A stretch of DNA of 64,000 bases from positions 9,060,901-9,124,900 of the forward strand of contig NC_087082.1 of assembly GCF_026151205.1 (NCBI RefSeq), in the 5' to 3' direction. Positions 1-13,581 of this stretch are shown piece by piece (position 1 is the first letter of the stretch; every line of letters starts with the position of its first letter). Position numbers and translations under genes: made by a program. This DNA is from Bolinopsis microptera. Its lineage: Eukaryota > Ctenophora > Tentaculata > Lobata > Bolinopsidae. The notes under the pieces are model-generated. The model saw only the letters and a list, made by a program, of their open reading frames with translations, was not told the origin of the DNA and did no database searches.

Positions 1-2
1 CA

Positions 3-3000
3 TTTCCATCTGATGAGGAATCTATTGATTCTGATAGATTCTATGATAATAGAAACCAGGAGGATGCCTTAATTGCATCATATGCCCTTGTACTTGAAAG
101 TTGCCGTCGCTACTCTAAACTCGAGTTCTTGAATGCAATCAAGCAGCTCAATTCCTCAAAAAAATCTACGTTATCAACTTTATTCTACAATATAGATGGA
201 AACGCATCTAACTTTGATAGCTTCCTAATTGAACTCAAAAGTATAGGGCACTCGTTTGATATGATTGGTCTCGCTGAAACCAATACTGATCCTGCGCAGC
301 AGGGCCTGTACCAAATTCCAGCATACACAGGATTCTATCAAGAAACATTGGCAGGTAAGAAAAAAGGCACAGGTGTTGCACTCTATGTATCTGACCACTT
401 AAACACTGTGGTCTTAGAAAACGTATCACACTGTACTACAAATATTGAGAGCCTCTTTGTTGAAACCACAGATAGCGCAGGCTGCAAAATTGTTCATGGA
501 GTCATTTACCGACCCCCTAATGGCTGCTTTGATAGCTTTTGTGAAACCCTTGAATTACTCGTAAAGCAGCTAAATGGGAAAACTGTCAATTTGTTGGGAG
601 ACTTTAACTCAAACATACTTAATATTTCTACCAGTACCCAGCTCTTTGAGGATACTTTGTACAGAAATGGCTTTTACCCGACCATCTCCATTGCAACACA
701 TTTTTGTCAAAACTGTAAAAGTTCCTGCATCGATAACATTTTAACAAATAAAATTGAGAATATAGTATTATCGGGTGTTATTGAAGAACGGCTTGGTGAG
801 CATGCCCCTATATTTACCTTCACTTCAGTAGAGACCCCTCGCAATACAGAGCCTCAGAAACATGTCCGCTATTATGATTACTTGAGTTCCAAATTAAAAA
901 GCTTTGTAACTGAACTTGAGGTGAAGGTAAACCAGCTCACCCCTTCAACAAAATTTGATGAGTTCACGGCATGTTTTGACCAGGTACTTGACAAACATTG
1001 CAAACTGGAGGTACCAAAAGTGACAAAAAGAACTCCCAAACTTAACCCATGGATTACAGACAGTATCATCCAGTCTGTAGAAAGAAAGCATGAACTGCGT
1101 AAGGAGTGGTCTGACACCGTTACTAATAAGAACCCTGGTGGTAATATCTTGCTCTACCAAGTATTTAGTGATTATCGTAGGATGCTTAAAGCTATCATTA
1201 AAGCTGCCAAACGTTGGCATTACTGTAACGAAATCCTAAACAACTGTGAAAATAGCAAGAAAACCTGGCAAATTATTAACGAACTCAGGGGCAAAAAGAA
1301 GAGGCAAACCAAGCCCCCATTTATCATTGACAACCAAAGAATAGTTGATAGAAGAGCTATTGCTAATGGATTCAATACCTGGTTTGTCTCTATTGCACCA
1401 AAGCTGAATGAGACACTGAATAATCTATCTTATGGTCTGCCTATATTACCCATGAAAACTTTCTATGACTTCCTGAACCCAAGAAATGAAAAAAATATTA
1501 GGCTAGAAGATTGCTCCTCGAACGAAATATTGAAAATCATAAGCGAGTTCGAAAATGGTAAAGCCAGTGACATTCCCATAAGTGTAGTAAAAAAGTCATC
1601 TCATGTAATTGCACCTGTATTATCGAATTACTTCAATATCCTTATGACCAAAGGTATATTTCCAGATGTCCTGAAGACTGGTAAAATAACTCCTGTATAT
1701 AAGAAAGGTAACCCAGAAGAAATCGAGAACTACCGTCCTATCTCCACACTGTCCGTCTTCGGTAAGATCTTTGAAAAGCTCATATATTCTAGAATATACG
1801 GATTTGTTAGCTCCCAGGGAGTTATATCGAAGACACAGTTTGGATTTAGGAAATCTCACTCTACATCTCATGCAGTCAATTACTCTGTAAATTTGATTAC
1901 GAAATCTCTTAAACTTAAGAATCATGTTTTAGGAATATTCATTGACCTAAGCAAAGCTTTTGACACTATCGACCATTCAACACTTCTTATAAAATTAGAG
2001 GGATGTGGAGTGAGAGGAGTTGCAAATAACCTCATTAAAAGCTACTTGACAAACAGGCAACAATACACCGAAGTTGTAGGAGAAAAATCAGATACCCTAT
2101 CTATCCAATTTGGTGTCCCACAGGGTTCAATTCTTGGACCTCTCCTATTTCTTCTTTATATGAACGACATCACAAACAGTTCTAAACTAGGATCATTTGT
2201 TACCTTTGCTGATGATACCAATATATTTGTTGTCGGCAAAACAAAACGTGAGGCATATGAACGAGGAAATGAGCTTTTGTCATCATTGAAGTCTTATATG
2301 AGAGCGAATAAGTTACATATAAACATGTCCAAGTGCTGCTACATACACTTCAAACCCACCATGGCAGGTTCTAAGTCAGAGACTTTATCACACCCTGAAG
2401 TTGCATTAACTATAGACAACTTTCCAATCAAAAAGGTTTCATCCGCAAAATTTCTGGGTGTTATAATTGACGAGAACCTATCATGGGAAGATCACATCAA
2501 AGCACTTAAGCGAACTCTAAATCATTCCACATCCACTTTATGTAGACTTCGCTGCTCCCTTCCAGAATTTCTACACCAACAATTATATTATACCCTGTTC
2601 GAATCACATCTTTCCTACTGTATATCTGTATGGGGTGGGGCAGCGAAACAACGTATAAGGTCATTATTTACTGCTCAGAAGTACTGTCTCAGAGTACTAT
2701 TTGGTGACAGGCTGGCGTACCTTGATAAGTTCAAGACTTGTGCACGTACTAGGCCCATAGGACACCAGAAACTTGACCAAAAATTTTTCATAAAAGAGCA
2801 CACCAAACCGATATTTAAGCATAATAATATTCTATCTATACAAAATCTCTATACATACCACAGTTACCTCGAGCTCTACAAGATAATGAAATTCTGTGCT
2901 CCAATATCCCTACATGAGGGTTACACATGTTCCTCAAGGAAACCCTGTCTTCTAATCTGTCAGGCAGACCCACCTGACAATCACAACACTAGATCAACCA

Positions 3001-3170
3001 ACATTTTTAACATTTTAACCCCAAAGTTCAGAATGACTGACTTTACTACTAGTGTAATGTGCTTGCGAGGTAAGTTAAAACGTGCGCTATTAGCTAATCA
3101 ACATAATCATGCCCTGCTTGATTGGACCGTCAAAGATTTTGACTGCACAAATGTTATTGTCCAAACATAA
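3..3170 (+). CDS. LINE ORF2: APE-type endonuclease + reverse transcriptase, cut by left window edge
   Basis: Non-LTR retrotransposon polyprotein. The frame is open back to base 3, so the true start lies outside the window; the only start-like codon near 129 is TTG. N-terminal APE-type endonuclease: GLAETNT (catalytic Glu), LLGDFNSN, then GEHAPIF where SDH is usual. Reverse transcriptase follows: [33 protein letters not shown] and FADD at about 2205-2216, then a Cys/His-containing tail. No internal stop is visible over about 1055 codons, so the copy is young or recently active. It resembles CR1/jockey-group proteins; the clade is not fixed by eye. ORF1, if any, is off the edge. Confidence 0.9.
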   Translation, partial: FPSDEESIDSDRFYDNRNQEDALIASYALVLESCRRYSKLEFLNAIKQLNSSKKSTLSTLFYNIDGNASNFDSFLIELKSIGHSFDMIGLAETNTDPAQQGLYQIPAYTGFYQETLAGKKKGTGVALYVSDHLNTVVLENVSHCTTNIESLFVETTDSAGCKIVHGVIYRPPNGCFDSFCETLELLVKQLNGKTVNLLGDFNSNILNISTSTQLFEDTLYRNGFYPTISIATHFCQNCKSSCIDNILTNKIENIVLSGVIEERLGEHAPIFTFTSVETPRNTEPQKHVRYYDYLSSKLKSFVTELEVKVNQLTPSTKFDEFTACFDQVLDKHCKLEVPKVTKRTPKLNPWITDSIIQSVERKHELRKEWSDTVTNKNPGGNILLYQVFSDYRRMLKAIIKAAKRWHYCNEILNNCENSKKTWQIINELRGKKKRQTKPPFIIDNQRIVDRRAIANGFNTWFVSIAPKLNETLNNLSYGLPILPMKTFYDFLNPRNEKNIRLEDCSSNEILKIISEFENGKASDIPISVVKKSSHVIAPVLSNYFNILMTKGIFPDVLKTGKITPVYKKGNPEEIENYRPISTLSVFGKIFEKLIYSRIYGFVSSQGVISKTQFGFRKSHSTSHAVNYSVNLITKSLKLKNHVLGIFIDLSKAFDTIDHSTLLIKLEGCGVRGVANNLIKSYLTNRQQYTEVVGEKSDTLSIQFGVPQGSILGPLLFLLYMNDITNSSKLGSFVTFADDTNIFVVGKTKREAYERGNELLSSLKSYMRANKLHINMSKCCYIHFKPTMAGSKSETLSHPEVALTIDNFPIKKVSSAKFLGVIIDENLSWEDHIKALKRTLNHSTSTLCRLRCSLPEFLHQQLYYTLFESHLSYCISVWGGAAKQRIRSLFTAQKYCLRVLFGDRLAYLDKFKTCARTRPIGHQKLDQKFFIKEHTKPIFKHNNILSIQNLYTYHSYLELYKIMKFCAPISLHEGYTCSSRKPCLLICQADPPDNHNTRSTNIFNILTPKFRMTDFTTSVMCLRGKLKRALLANQHNHALLDWTVKDFDCTNVIVQT

Positions 3171-4241
3171 CTGGCTGGTCACACACATCTCAATTAAAAT
3201 TACGCTAGGCCACTGTTTTCCAAGTCTTGTCCTGTGAGTAAAGTATGTGTGAGAAATTTTTAATAAAATCATTGTATATTTATTTTTGAATTTTAAAAAT
3301 CTAATTTGAGAATGAAGGTTAAAGAAATTTTTAATTAGCACTGTATAGTTTAAGATACTTATAGCTTATTATAACAATTGATACAAAGGCCATAATCTTT
3401 CACCAGCTCTCCAATATCCACCTTGAAGCTGCATTTTATATCCTAAATATAAACTAAATCATGTTTTAGTGTAGACTTTTTGTCACAACAAGACTGCAAC
3501 CTATAGTAACAATTATAAACAGAACCTCTAATGTCTGCTAACAATTTTTCTTCTAGTCCTAATCTGAGCCTTGTCTCTAAAAACTTAACTGAACTAGCGT
3601 TTCGGTGTGTGCAAAAGCTTCCAGGCACGCGCATTCCTTGCCCCGTTAGTTACCTGTCCTTCATAAACCAAACTAGCAGTCAGGACAAAAAGTCATACAC
3701 CAAATGGGCATTATATTTTATGAATTGTTTTACATCTTTTTATTCTGTAAAAATGTGCTAAAATTAAATTTCTTGTTTCATAAATTTCTTGTTTCATTGA
3801 TGATAAAATGAGACACCTCACGTCAAGTAGACCAAATTGGCTCTTGCTTGTGAAAGGTGTATCAACTACCCATCGAAGCGGTGGGTTGGGAGTCCCCCTG
3901 GGATCATTTCGTCCGTAAAATTTTACACAATATAAAAGCTACAATGAATTATCTATACAATTTACACAAACAAATTTAGGAGATCTCAAAGCTCGTCTTC
4001 AGAGGGACGAGATTGAAGGATACGTCTTCCAGTCCAAGGTGCTGGGCTTTTTGTCTTCATCTGATTCCCCTGAGTGCTATGAGTGTGCTACGTAGCAAAT
4101 CAAACCTGAATCGTGTTCTGCTGTGATTTTTGACCTGGCTTTTAGCTTCTTTATTGTGGTCAGCTATCATCTCAGAGATACAATTTACGAACACAGTGTA
4201 GAGCGGTCCCATACCTCCAGATTTTGTAAAGACTAGTGGGA
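3171..4241. other. Non-coding: LINE 3' tail and AT-rich sequence
   Basis: The LINE stop is followed by a short 3' UTR-like stretch with AATAAA near 3263, then AT-rich sequence with no coding signal I can support. The LINE 3' end and any target-site duplication could not be placed. Confidence 0.4.
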
Positions 4242-4249
4242 CAAATGAC

Positions 4250-5027
4250 GGGGGGATGCAACGTCAATTAATGTCAGTATTCCATAAAAACCCCAAACTG
4301 ACATTGACATTAATTGACATTAATTGACATTAATTGACATTAATTGACATTAATTGACATTAATTGACATTAATTTGTCTTGAAATTTGAGATTATCATT
4401 ATTCGATAAATATTCAAGATATTCACATCTATGTAAGTTAGACCGGTTCAAAAAAACAAAATGTCCTTGAATAATTATGAGTATGTTCTTATCTGTTGAT
4501 CCTTAGGTTCAAAGACCACCAAAAAAAGGTCAGCTTCCAACTCTTCCATCTTCGGTCCCCACCGGCCACGCCCCTATTTTATTGGTTTCTTATTAAGGTA
4601 AAATATCTAGAATCGGCTTTTTTAGTATGAAGGAGTAATGTTAGCTGTTTAAGATTCGTTATTCAAATATAAATGTCATAACGGCATTTCGTTTAATGTG
4701 GGTTTTAAGTTCTGGTGATGTTGAGAACCACGCCCTTGGATGGCCACGCCCATTTAAGAAAATTAAATTCCGGAAAACCGAATTATTTTAGTTTTATTCA
4801 CATTTCACATTTCCATATGTGATAGTAGTGAATAAATTGATGATATAAACGTTCTAAAGTGATACAAATATGGTAGAACTATTTAATCTCTTGTCGAAAA
4901 ATATCGTGTCAATCAATGTCAGTATTCCAAAATTTTGCAAAACTGACATTGACATTAATTGACATTAATTGACATTAATTGACATTAATTGACATTAATT
5001 GACATTAATTGACGTTGCATCCCCCCC
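4250..5027. mobile_element. G/C-capped inverted-repeat element, family B copy 1
   Basis: Begins with a G run then ATGCAACGTCAATTAATG and ends with CATTAATTGACGTTGCAT then a C run. Inside each terminus is a hairpin (AATGTCAGT ... ACTGACATT) and a block of tandem ATTAATTGAC decamers. The unique core contains CCACGCCC motifs and no ORF. Flanks are CAAATGAC (4242-4249) and CCAATGAC (5028-5035), a 7/8-match 8-bp target duplication. A second copy, reverse complemented, sits at 51239-52006. Non-autonomous; superfamily unassigned. Confidence 0.8.
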
Positions 5028-5035
5028 CCAATGAC

Positions 5036-5330
5036 CAGTGGCGTAACGAAGGGCCCCGCTGACCCCGCTGTGCAGGGGGGCGCCATCTTGTCTTAGGGGG
5101 GCGCCAAATCGTCGTTTGAATGTGGGACAATTTCGAAAACTTAACTAAAGTACTAGCAAAACTGCGCGTTATGCTCTAGATACACACTTTTTTAGAGATT
5201 TTTACCGGCTTATCCTCTAAAATCACCTAATTTGTTCAATTTTAGGGAGGGGCACCAAAAGGGGAGGGGGCGCCAACAGGGGGGCGCCTTTTCGGCAGGG
5301 GGGGCACCAACAGGCGACGTTACGCCACTG
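5036..5330. mobile_element. hAT-like MITE with CAGTGGCGTAACG termini
   Basis: Inverted termini CAGTGGCGTAACG (5036) and CGTTACGCCACTG (ending 5330) enclose a G-rich core with several GGGGGGCGCC blocks. It is flanked by CCAATGAC (5028-5035) and CAAATGAC (5331-5338), an 8-bp duplication as expected for hAT-type transposition. About 295 bp, no coding capacity. A partial second copy lies at about 13518-13646 in the opposite orientation. Confidence 0.75.
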
Positions 5331-5338
5331 CAAATGAC

Positions 5339-6758
5339 CCTTTCTCTGACTGAGGTACGCTCTCCTCATAGAGCTAGAGATCTTTCTTCTCTTTCTCATG
5401 CGACCTGTCGATTTTGTCTAGTGGCTTAAATGTACTTGAGTCGTATTACAGCTACTTTGGACCTATCTTTAACGAATAATATGGGCTTCCAATTCTACAT
5501 AGCAGCAAAAGTTTTCTTATCAGACCATGATTGCTAGCTTAAATCTCTAACTGAAACTGCCATCTCACTTCATAAATTGTCCAGAATTAGATCTTAATTA
5601 CTCAAGAAAAGATTTTATTATCTCAGTAAGACAATACTTTAAACTGTCCTGCAGCAATAAGATTTACTGGATCTGACTACAAAGCCTTAATAATGGAAAT
5701 TTGTTTGTAGCCATGAATTTAGTTTATCTTATATAAAGTTGCATGACAAATTGTATTTGTCATAACAACAATGAGCTATGATATACCGTTCATCTTAAAT
5801 TATTGGATCAATTTTATTATATGATTAGATTTTATAAATGAACTTGGCACACAAAAGATTATAATGCGGAGGTTGGCTGGCTCTTTTATAATAAATACGA
5901 CACTCCGATTTACAGAATGCTTGCTAGAGAATAAAACAAATAAATAATATCAGACTATACATGCAGCATGAGTAACTGGTGAATGAGCCTTCGGTAAAAA
6001 CGGATCCGGAAAAGTCAATGCGGCACTCGGGTCCTTGGTATTTTCGTCGGTGTATTGTCCATTATCTGCGTTCTGCTTTCATAGTTTCAACAATAGTGAG
6101 TTCTAAATAATATACAGCTTTAAACCGACTAATTATGACTGAATGAAATACCTGACAATCCGCACTCCTATAATTCAAAAGCATGAGTAACTCGTAGTGA
6201 TGTATGATTCTTAAAATTTGTCGCTCACAGGTCCTCGTGATCATGTGATCGCCGCATGAGGTTCTGTAAATGCGCGGCACACCTTCAAGCTTAAATTATT
6301 CACCTTACTGAGGCAGCCAACCAACGCGCGGCTTTATTTTTATGATATGATATGTTTTGATTGTTATTAATAAATACCAAAATTTAAATTAGTTTTCCTA
6401 TTTTTGACTATTCTCTGATCTAGTCAATTTGTCGATAATGTTTTGTTATTTTAGGCTTATGTTTGATGTCGGTACACAAGACATTATTTAAATCCAAGTT
6501 CAGTATAATCTACGAATCAATCCTAAAGGTATTGAATTTCACTTGATTTCATAATGTTTTTAATGATAATTCTAATTGTAATACTAATAATGTTACATTC
6601 GATCGTCCCTCTCACTCTCTGAATTTGCTTGAATCTGTACTGTTTTGATAACGGATATTTGTGTTGATTAAATCTTAAAAAGCTACAACCAGAGTTGGTA
6701 CATTTAAAGTATTGCATTTGTAATCTGCAGTCTTAGTCGACTTAGTGATTTTTTACAG
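5339..6758. other. No gene seen; probable 5' region of ARMH3
   Basis: AT-rich sequence with only short spurious reading frames. The first recognisable ARMH3 exon begins at 6759 in phase 0 without a start codon, so a small upstream coding exon should lie here or further upstream; I could not identify it. Confidence 0.4.
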
Positions 6759-9700
6759 GGAGAGGAACAAGATGATGCAGTCTGGGAAGAACTTTTTCTC
6801 ATAAAAGTGAATGTTGGTGCTTTTGAAGACCTATTCAGCAAACTCTCCTCGAATGAACTTATCCAACTTAAGGTTTCTAAAACAAATTTGACTTCCAGAC
6901 CTCGACAACTTTAAAAATTTTATTAAAAGACACATATATTATATTGAAAATCAATACCTAATCTGAAATCTGATAATTGAGAGACATACTCATTTGCTAA
7001 AAATTCACAAATTATAAACCTTTTCAGAGCTCTATAAACAAGTTATTCAGAAAATGTGTGGATGGTCTAAAGGAGGAACATAGCATCAAATCCTTAAATA
7101 TATTAATGGTAAAATACATATTATATGGATAATTTGATGTGTATTAAAGCTTGAGTCTGTCTTATTTTACTATTAGACTATGACTGAAATTATTTGATAC
7201 AACATAAAAATACATGTATAAAACATCTGTAAAATATTCGATTAGAAGCCTATTAGAAAAGTATCACTCACTGATATTTTCAGACCCTGTCATGTCTTGT
7301 ACGATGTGTTTGGAGACGCGATCTTGGTGAAGGATTTCGAGCTGTTGATGTTCTTGTCGGGTTTGATGAGGCAGAGCAGATCATGTCGAGTTTGATAGAA
7401 CAGCTCCACAAAATTCTCATCTCCAATCAGCTGCAAGAGCTCAAGTACTATGCTCTGCTATTTCTCAAAATCTTGACAAGTGTGTCTGATAATATCTCTC
7501 AAAATACTATGGTAAGATCTTATCTTATCTTATTACATAACACTCAATCGACGCCTAGCTATTTTGACTTCATGATTATTTCATTTGATTGGTTGATTTT
7601 GTTTCAATTTTTTATATTTGTTTAAGTGCAAATTATCTGCATCTAATTACATGACATATTATTCAAATGTAACTTGTTTCCAGGTAGAATATCTTATGTT
7701 ACATTCGTTGTGGTTCAGTTTCTGTAAAGTGATTGTAACACCAAGTGTAAGAAGCAATCTTGGTTCTCATTCTCTCTCCATTCTGGCACTCTTGCTCAAC
7801 TACAGAAAAAACGAGGTTTTTTTACATTAATTTAATTGATAATCTTAAAAGTTAAAACCATGGACAATAATCTCATAAAGTAGATGTTGAATTAAAAGTT
7901 CACATATGTTACAAACATTATTTATTAATTCGGAATAACAATAACATCTAATCAGAGTGAATTGTTTCAGTATAGTAACCCCTACAGTATAAAAGTAGCC
8001 GGTTGTGATGATGAACTCTTGCTGAATGGGTTTGGGGAAATCTTGCTGAATTACATCAACAGATATAACAAGTAATTCTTTGACTGCAAAATGCTCATGC
8101 AAATAAACCATTTTTTTATTTGAAAATTCAATTAATTATTATATATATAAATCAAGCGTTATATTTCAGCCATGCAAAATTACAATGACATATTTTGATA
8201 TACTAATTGATAAATTGAACTGCAATATAAGTTGCTTAATGTTTGGCCGGATGACAACTAATTAAAAGAGAAAAATAAACTTGATTACATAATAATTAAT
8301 TCGGCTGAACCAACACATAGCAAGAGCCACATTAACGTTGGGGCCGTCATGCTCGCCACTAAATAGTAAACGGTGATAGAGTTTCTTCATAAAAAAACTC
8401 CAAACTCTGGATATAGAACTAGAAATAGTTCTGTATACTTGGCTAGTTCTATATACTTGGCTAGCATTTCCAATATCTTGGGAAAATCCTTAATGACATT
8501 TGCCATTTTCAAAGTCATCGCTTTACCATCACTTTCGAGAACACGAGCAACCATTGTGAGGGAGATTTCAACAGTATCCAGCTTTGTGTAGTTTTTTTCT
8601 TCAAGTTTCTCCACCTCTAAAATCATTTTCATCATCATTGAGAATGTTCCATTGTTTATCATTCTATCACGTCTTTCTGTGCTTGAGACCATGAATACTG
8701 ACGTAATGACAGGAAGTAGCCTGACATTTGTCTCAAATTTGTTGATTAACCACGGATATTGTTTTAGTTGATTTACCATGTATTCCAAGACATCTTCAAA
8801 CTTCTCACGATGTTGATTTGGTATTTTATCACATGCTGTTCTTTGGACGACTGCAGTAAAAAAATACAAATATATCCTTTTGTTTCTCTCGTAGGTTTAA
8901 AGCGGAACTGAGAACTTTGTCAATAAAATCGTTGTCAAATATTGTGATCATCTCTTCATAGGATATTTTGTTCACTATGAATTGAAAAATGTCTAAAAAC
9001 ACTATTGGATCATCACGACACATTCTTCGCTCAAAACATGTAAGAAAACGTGGAATAATCGAAAACAAAACTGAAGCTTCCACCTCTTGTATGAAAACAA
9101 CTATTAGAATGATGCTATCATTATGTATTATGTCAACCATTTCGTTATGTCTTCCAGAAATTTTACGATATAACAATGCTTCAGCTAAAAGATCAGCAAC
9201 ACCCTCTCTCACCAGAAATCGTTTAACATTCTGTATGTCGTTATCATTGTAGAACTTATTCATTGATGCAAATAATGCAGTTTGTACAGTTAAACTATTC
9301 AGCATATAATTCAAACCGGTGAGGGTATGTTTAGAGGAAGTTACGGTGTACGATGCGATTAACAAAAGTTCTTCCGCCTTATCGTAGTTTAGTCCAAACG
9401 GAATAGTGTTTGCTATATACGAGATCATTAACGCTCGCCTCAAACTTTTTTCGTCTTTAAGAAAGCAAGCCATGAGGACCATTTCCAACTCTACTTTTTC
9501 ATCCAGCAGCCACCTATACAACTCCTCTAGCTCTGAGTATGATAAGCTTTCAAAAACATCTTCCACCATGAGAAGGAGTTGTTCTGTCAAATGCTTGTCA
9601 TTTCAATAATTTACAGCCATGCTTACCATTTGGCTGAAAGTAGGCTCACATCTGTGTACACTTTGCAAGATTTCTGAACGTTTGGTCCCAAAGTATCCCT

Positions 9701-12700
9701 CTATATATGTCATGATTTGGTCTCGAGAATAATCTGTCATGGGAAGGTTCCAAGTGTTTTTACTCGGATCCTTTCTTGCTTCCTCGATTTTTAATGCAAA
9801 TTCATCTGGTGCAAAACGTAGGCTTTTCTTTTCAATTGAGCCGTCCATTATTTGCTTTATAATTGGGTCTTTGCTGGTCGTACCATCAAATTCGGGCAGT
9901 GTGTATCCTTTACAGCCTTCAATGTAAAAGTTTCCAAGTTCAGTGTCATATCTAATTACGATATTTTCACTATCATTCCTTGAATTGTTCGAGCTCGTTT
10001 GTGGCTTGATTTCTTGGCTAATTTTCTTTAATTTACATGCTTTCTGCTTTCCTTTCGACTTTTTGATTTCCTGTTGTGATGTGAAATCCAGAAGTGGTGC
10101 CACTTCTAATTCTTTTGCAAAAGAATTTAAAACTTCTTGTAGTTCATCATTTTTACTCAGTTTCGTCCCGAGATCTGAAATGATCATTTGTTAAACTGCC
10201 CATAATACTAATAGAAAGATATATAAAAATACTGCTTTTTCATTTGTTCATTTCTCAATATCTTATTTATCTGCCACAAATACCGGGCATTTGAAAAACC
10301 AAGATTCTTACCTTTTGCTTCATCTGGAGTTGAACTCAAACCAAACTTCTCGAACTGATCAATTAATGTCTGAACTCGACGTCTGTTCTTTCGCCTTCTG
10401 TTGTTCTCTTTTGTTTTTATACTGTTCACTATTAGATCTACTGTCCCACTTATTTCTTCCATTCAGATAATTGAGTATCTGCATGATCGATAAAATCAGA
10501 GTTTCGTTGTGAAAATGTGACAGTTTTATAAATAAATATGATTTAACAGTAACGATGTATTTATAAGATCTAGGTAATAAGTATGAGGTGGCGTTGTCAA
10601 ACGAAATATTTATGTGATAAAAAACCAAAATATAAGTGTCGATACCAATACCAACCAAGCATCAACGAATTACGCTATGTACTTATGTATTTAGTACGGT
10701 TTGAAATAGAAACGCTTGACGAGGCAAAAAAAATTAATGATTGTTAATTATTTGCTCGTCATAGCACTATTAGATAATAACGACTGACGTTTTTACTAAT
10801 ACTACCAATATGTCAGAACTGAGTACAAACAAAACTTTGAAAGTTGATAAATTTTTACTGAATATTTCAGATTCACGTGCGAATATGTTATCATAATTTC
10901 ATTAACAAGCTGTGAAATCCAATACTGAGATGCCACATAGTCTTTATGGTTTCTAAGGAATTAAGTCCTAGTTGAACAGCAGTTGAAATATTTGAGCAGT
11001 CACGTGTCAAGTTGCATTTACTATGACGAGTGCTCTAAATTTATTATTATTACACAGCACACGAGACAAAGAAAACTTGCTCTTTTTATAAAAAGTCATA
11101 TGACTGGGTGAAATATTGATGGACGGCAAAAGTTGTAAGGTTGGCAATATAATTTTTGCCATTTCTGCCATTTACTGAAAAAATTGAAACAAGTTCAAAT
11201 ATGTAAGAATATAAGTTAATCTTACACGATAATTATAATTTTTTCTTGCCAGTTTTTAGGAGCTTTTCTGAAAGAGGAGATATTAGCCACGGATGAAAAC
11301 GTATGAGGGATTTCTACCATTTAAGTCTGACCTAGTTGTTACTAACGTTTCAATTGACTGTATACTGTGGAAAATGTAGTATTAGCAGTGCAACAATCTT
11401 ATCTGCAGTAATCTTATCTACCTTAATAACTGAATGGTCCCTTATTTCAGCACTGCACTGGCTGTCAGACAAGCTTCTAATCAGTCGTACTCCGAGTACA
11501 TTTCATCTTGGGTAAGTTATCTTTTATATTTCAGCCTTTAAACTAATTTCATCTTACTAATCTTAATTAATTTGTCTACAATTTGATAAATAACTATTTT
11601 GTTGTTAGTCCCATGGGATTTCTTACTAGCTTCTGATTTTCAGATTTATTGGACGTACCCTTCAGTAGAAGAAGAAAAAGATCTAAAATTAGATCTGTCT
11701 CTGTTACTCTGCCTTTACGAGATAGTACACCTCAACAGAAGTTTTACCACTGTTCTTACTCAGGTTATATTTGATTAACAAATTTATTTGAGTTAGAACT
11801 TTAGAAGTAGAAATAGCTTTCACACACAGAAAAACAACTTATTACTAGCAATATACTCAGATTTACCGGGAATCTCGGTGAAATATGAGCTAATTTCCCC
11901 AGAGAAAAGGGTTTCCGATTAAAACTTAAGACATTTGCTTGAACAAACTCCGACTCGGTATGTCAGGACAAGGTAAATCTGTAAACCGGCTTTTTAGTTG
12001 TGACTCTTGTAAGAAAGGTATCACGAAATGATCAGATGAAGCGCTAAGTAGAGATTCAAACAATTGAACTAAATAGTAATAGTCCTAATATTCAAGTTAA
12101 TTCTTCGCGGGAACATAATATGATAGAATCGATTCGTTCAAGTCTTGTAATTGTGGATAGCTGGTAGTTGGCATCACAATGCGTACGTATTTGGTCGGCG
12201 CCATGACATTTTAATGGATACTTTTCATCGACGTCAAAATGGTCACGCGCGTACGCAAACATAATTTTAGCGATCCGATGGCTAATCGTTTTGATTCACC
12301 CTTACTTTTCCGATCCACCGTTTTTTATGTGCCACCTATTTAATTGCACCACTATTTACACTTATTTAATTGCACATAATCTTCTTTCTACCCTTTGCAT
12401 GGAGAAAACAGTTATCTTCATCTTCAAAAAGGCACCCCATGTGGTTTAAATCCTAAATTTAAAACTGATTATTTTCATTTATTCCAACTTGTATATTTTC
12501 AGACAATGTCCTCTTCGACTGGAGACGATGCAGACGGTAATAACGGCAAGCTTTTAAAAACGTTAAAATTTGCTTTTATATCGCCTGAATACCCCATTTA
12601 CAATTTTTCTTGCAGACAAAAACTTAATGTTCCTAATTGTATTTTCTGATCTCAGGTGAGAAGCAGAAATCGGAAGAATGTCACAGTAACCTCATCTCAA

Positions 12701-13581
12701 CGTTCTTGACATTCTCCTCTTTGATATTCTCGAATGTTCGAGACAATCTTGCAGCAGCCCAGTTGTGTTTTGACATACTGCTCTGTGTCAGCGAGGATAA
12801 TTACGCAAATGCTTTCATGCATGACGAAAACCAAGTCTTCCCTGTCTTCATATATCGGACGGTAATCATCAGTATTTTATTGTGGTGTGATTACTGCAGT
12901 ATCCAGGTAGCCTGACCACTAAGGTAAGAACAGACACTAACTTTCGTTAATAAAAACGTACTTTTCCTAGAAATTACGGCACAGAAAAGACAACAAGAAA
13001 GAGCTGACTGCAATGTCGCTTGCTTACATACTTCTCGATCTAACATCAGAGTTCTTGATGACAAATCTCACAAAGAATTTCCCCTTCGAATTATACAGGT
13101 AAACTCTAAATACCAATCCAACCCCGTAACATTGATGTATAATTCTTCATTGTTTAGATTTAATATGAGTTCACCAATAAAACACGGTGAATTTTCCTCA
13201 GCAAATGTTATCGAGTGATTCACCGAATATTATGCTATCAAAAGAAGTGTCGTGTAAGACTGAACTATCCCTGGGAAACACTCTGGAATTCAATTATATC
13301 AGCTGTTAAGTGGTCCAACTCGCTGAAACTTGATGATCCTGAAATTATCAACAATTACATACAGGTTGACTAATAGTAAAATGAAGACTAATATTCAATT
13401 ATATCTGCGTTTAAGTGGTCCAACTCGCTGAAACTTGATGATCCTGAAATTATCAACAATTACATACAGGTTGACTAATAGTAAAATGAAGACTAATAGT
13501 TGTAATAGTTCTTCTGGTACTGCAGTAAAGTTTTTTTTAATTGTCCCACATTTAAACGACGATTTGGCGCCCCCTAAGATG

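Noticed and set aside
11253-11300. Open stretch after a CCAG acceptor as an additional ARMH3 exon
   Set aside because: Its open frame does not match phase 2 of the preceding exon, whereas joining 8071 directly to 11451 keeps frame.
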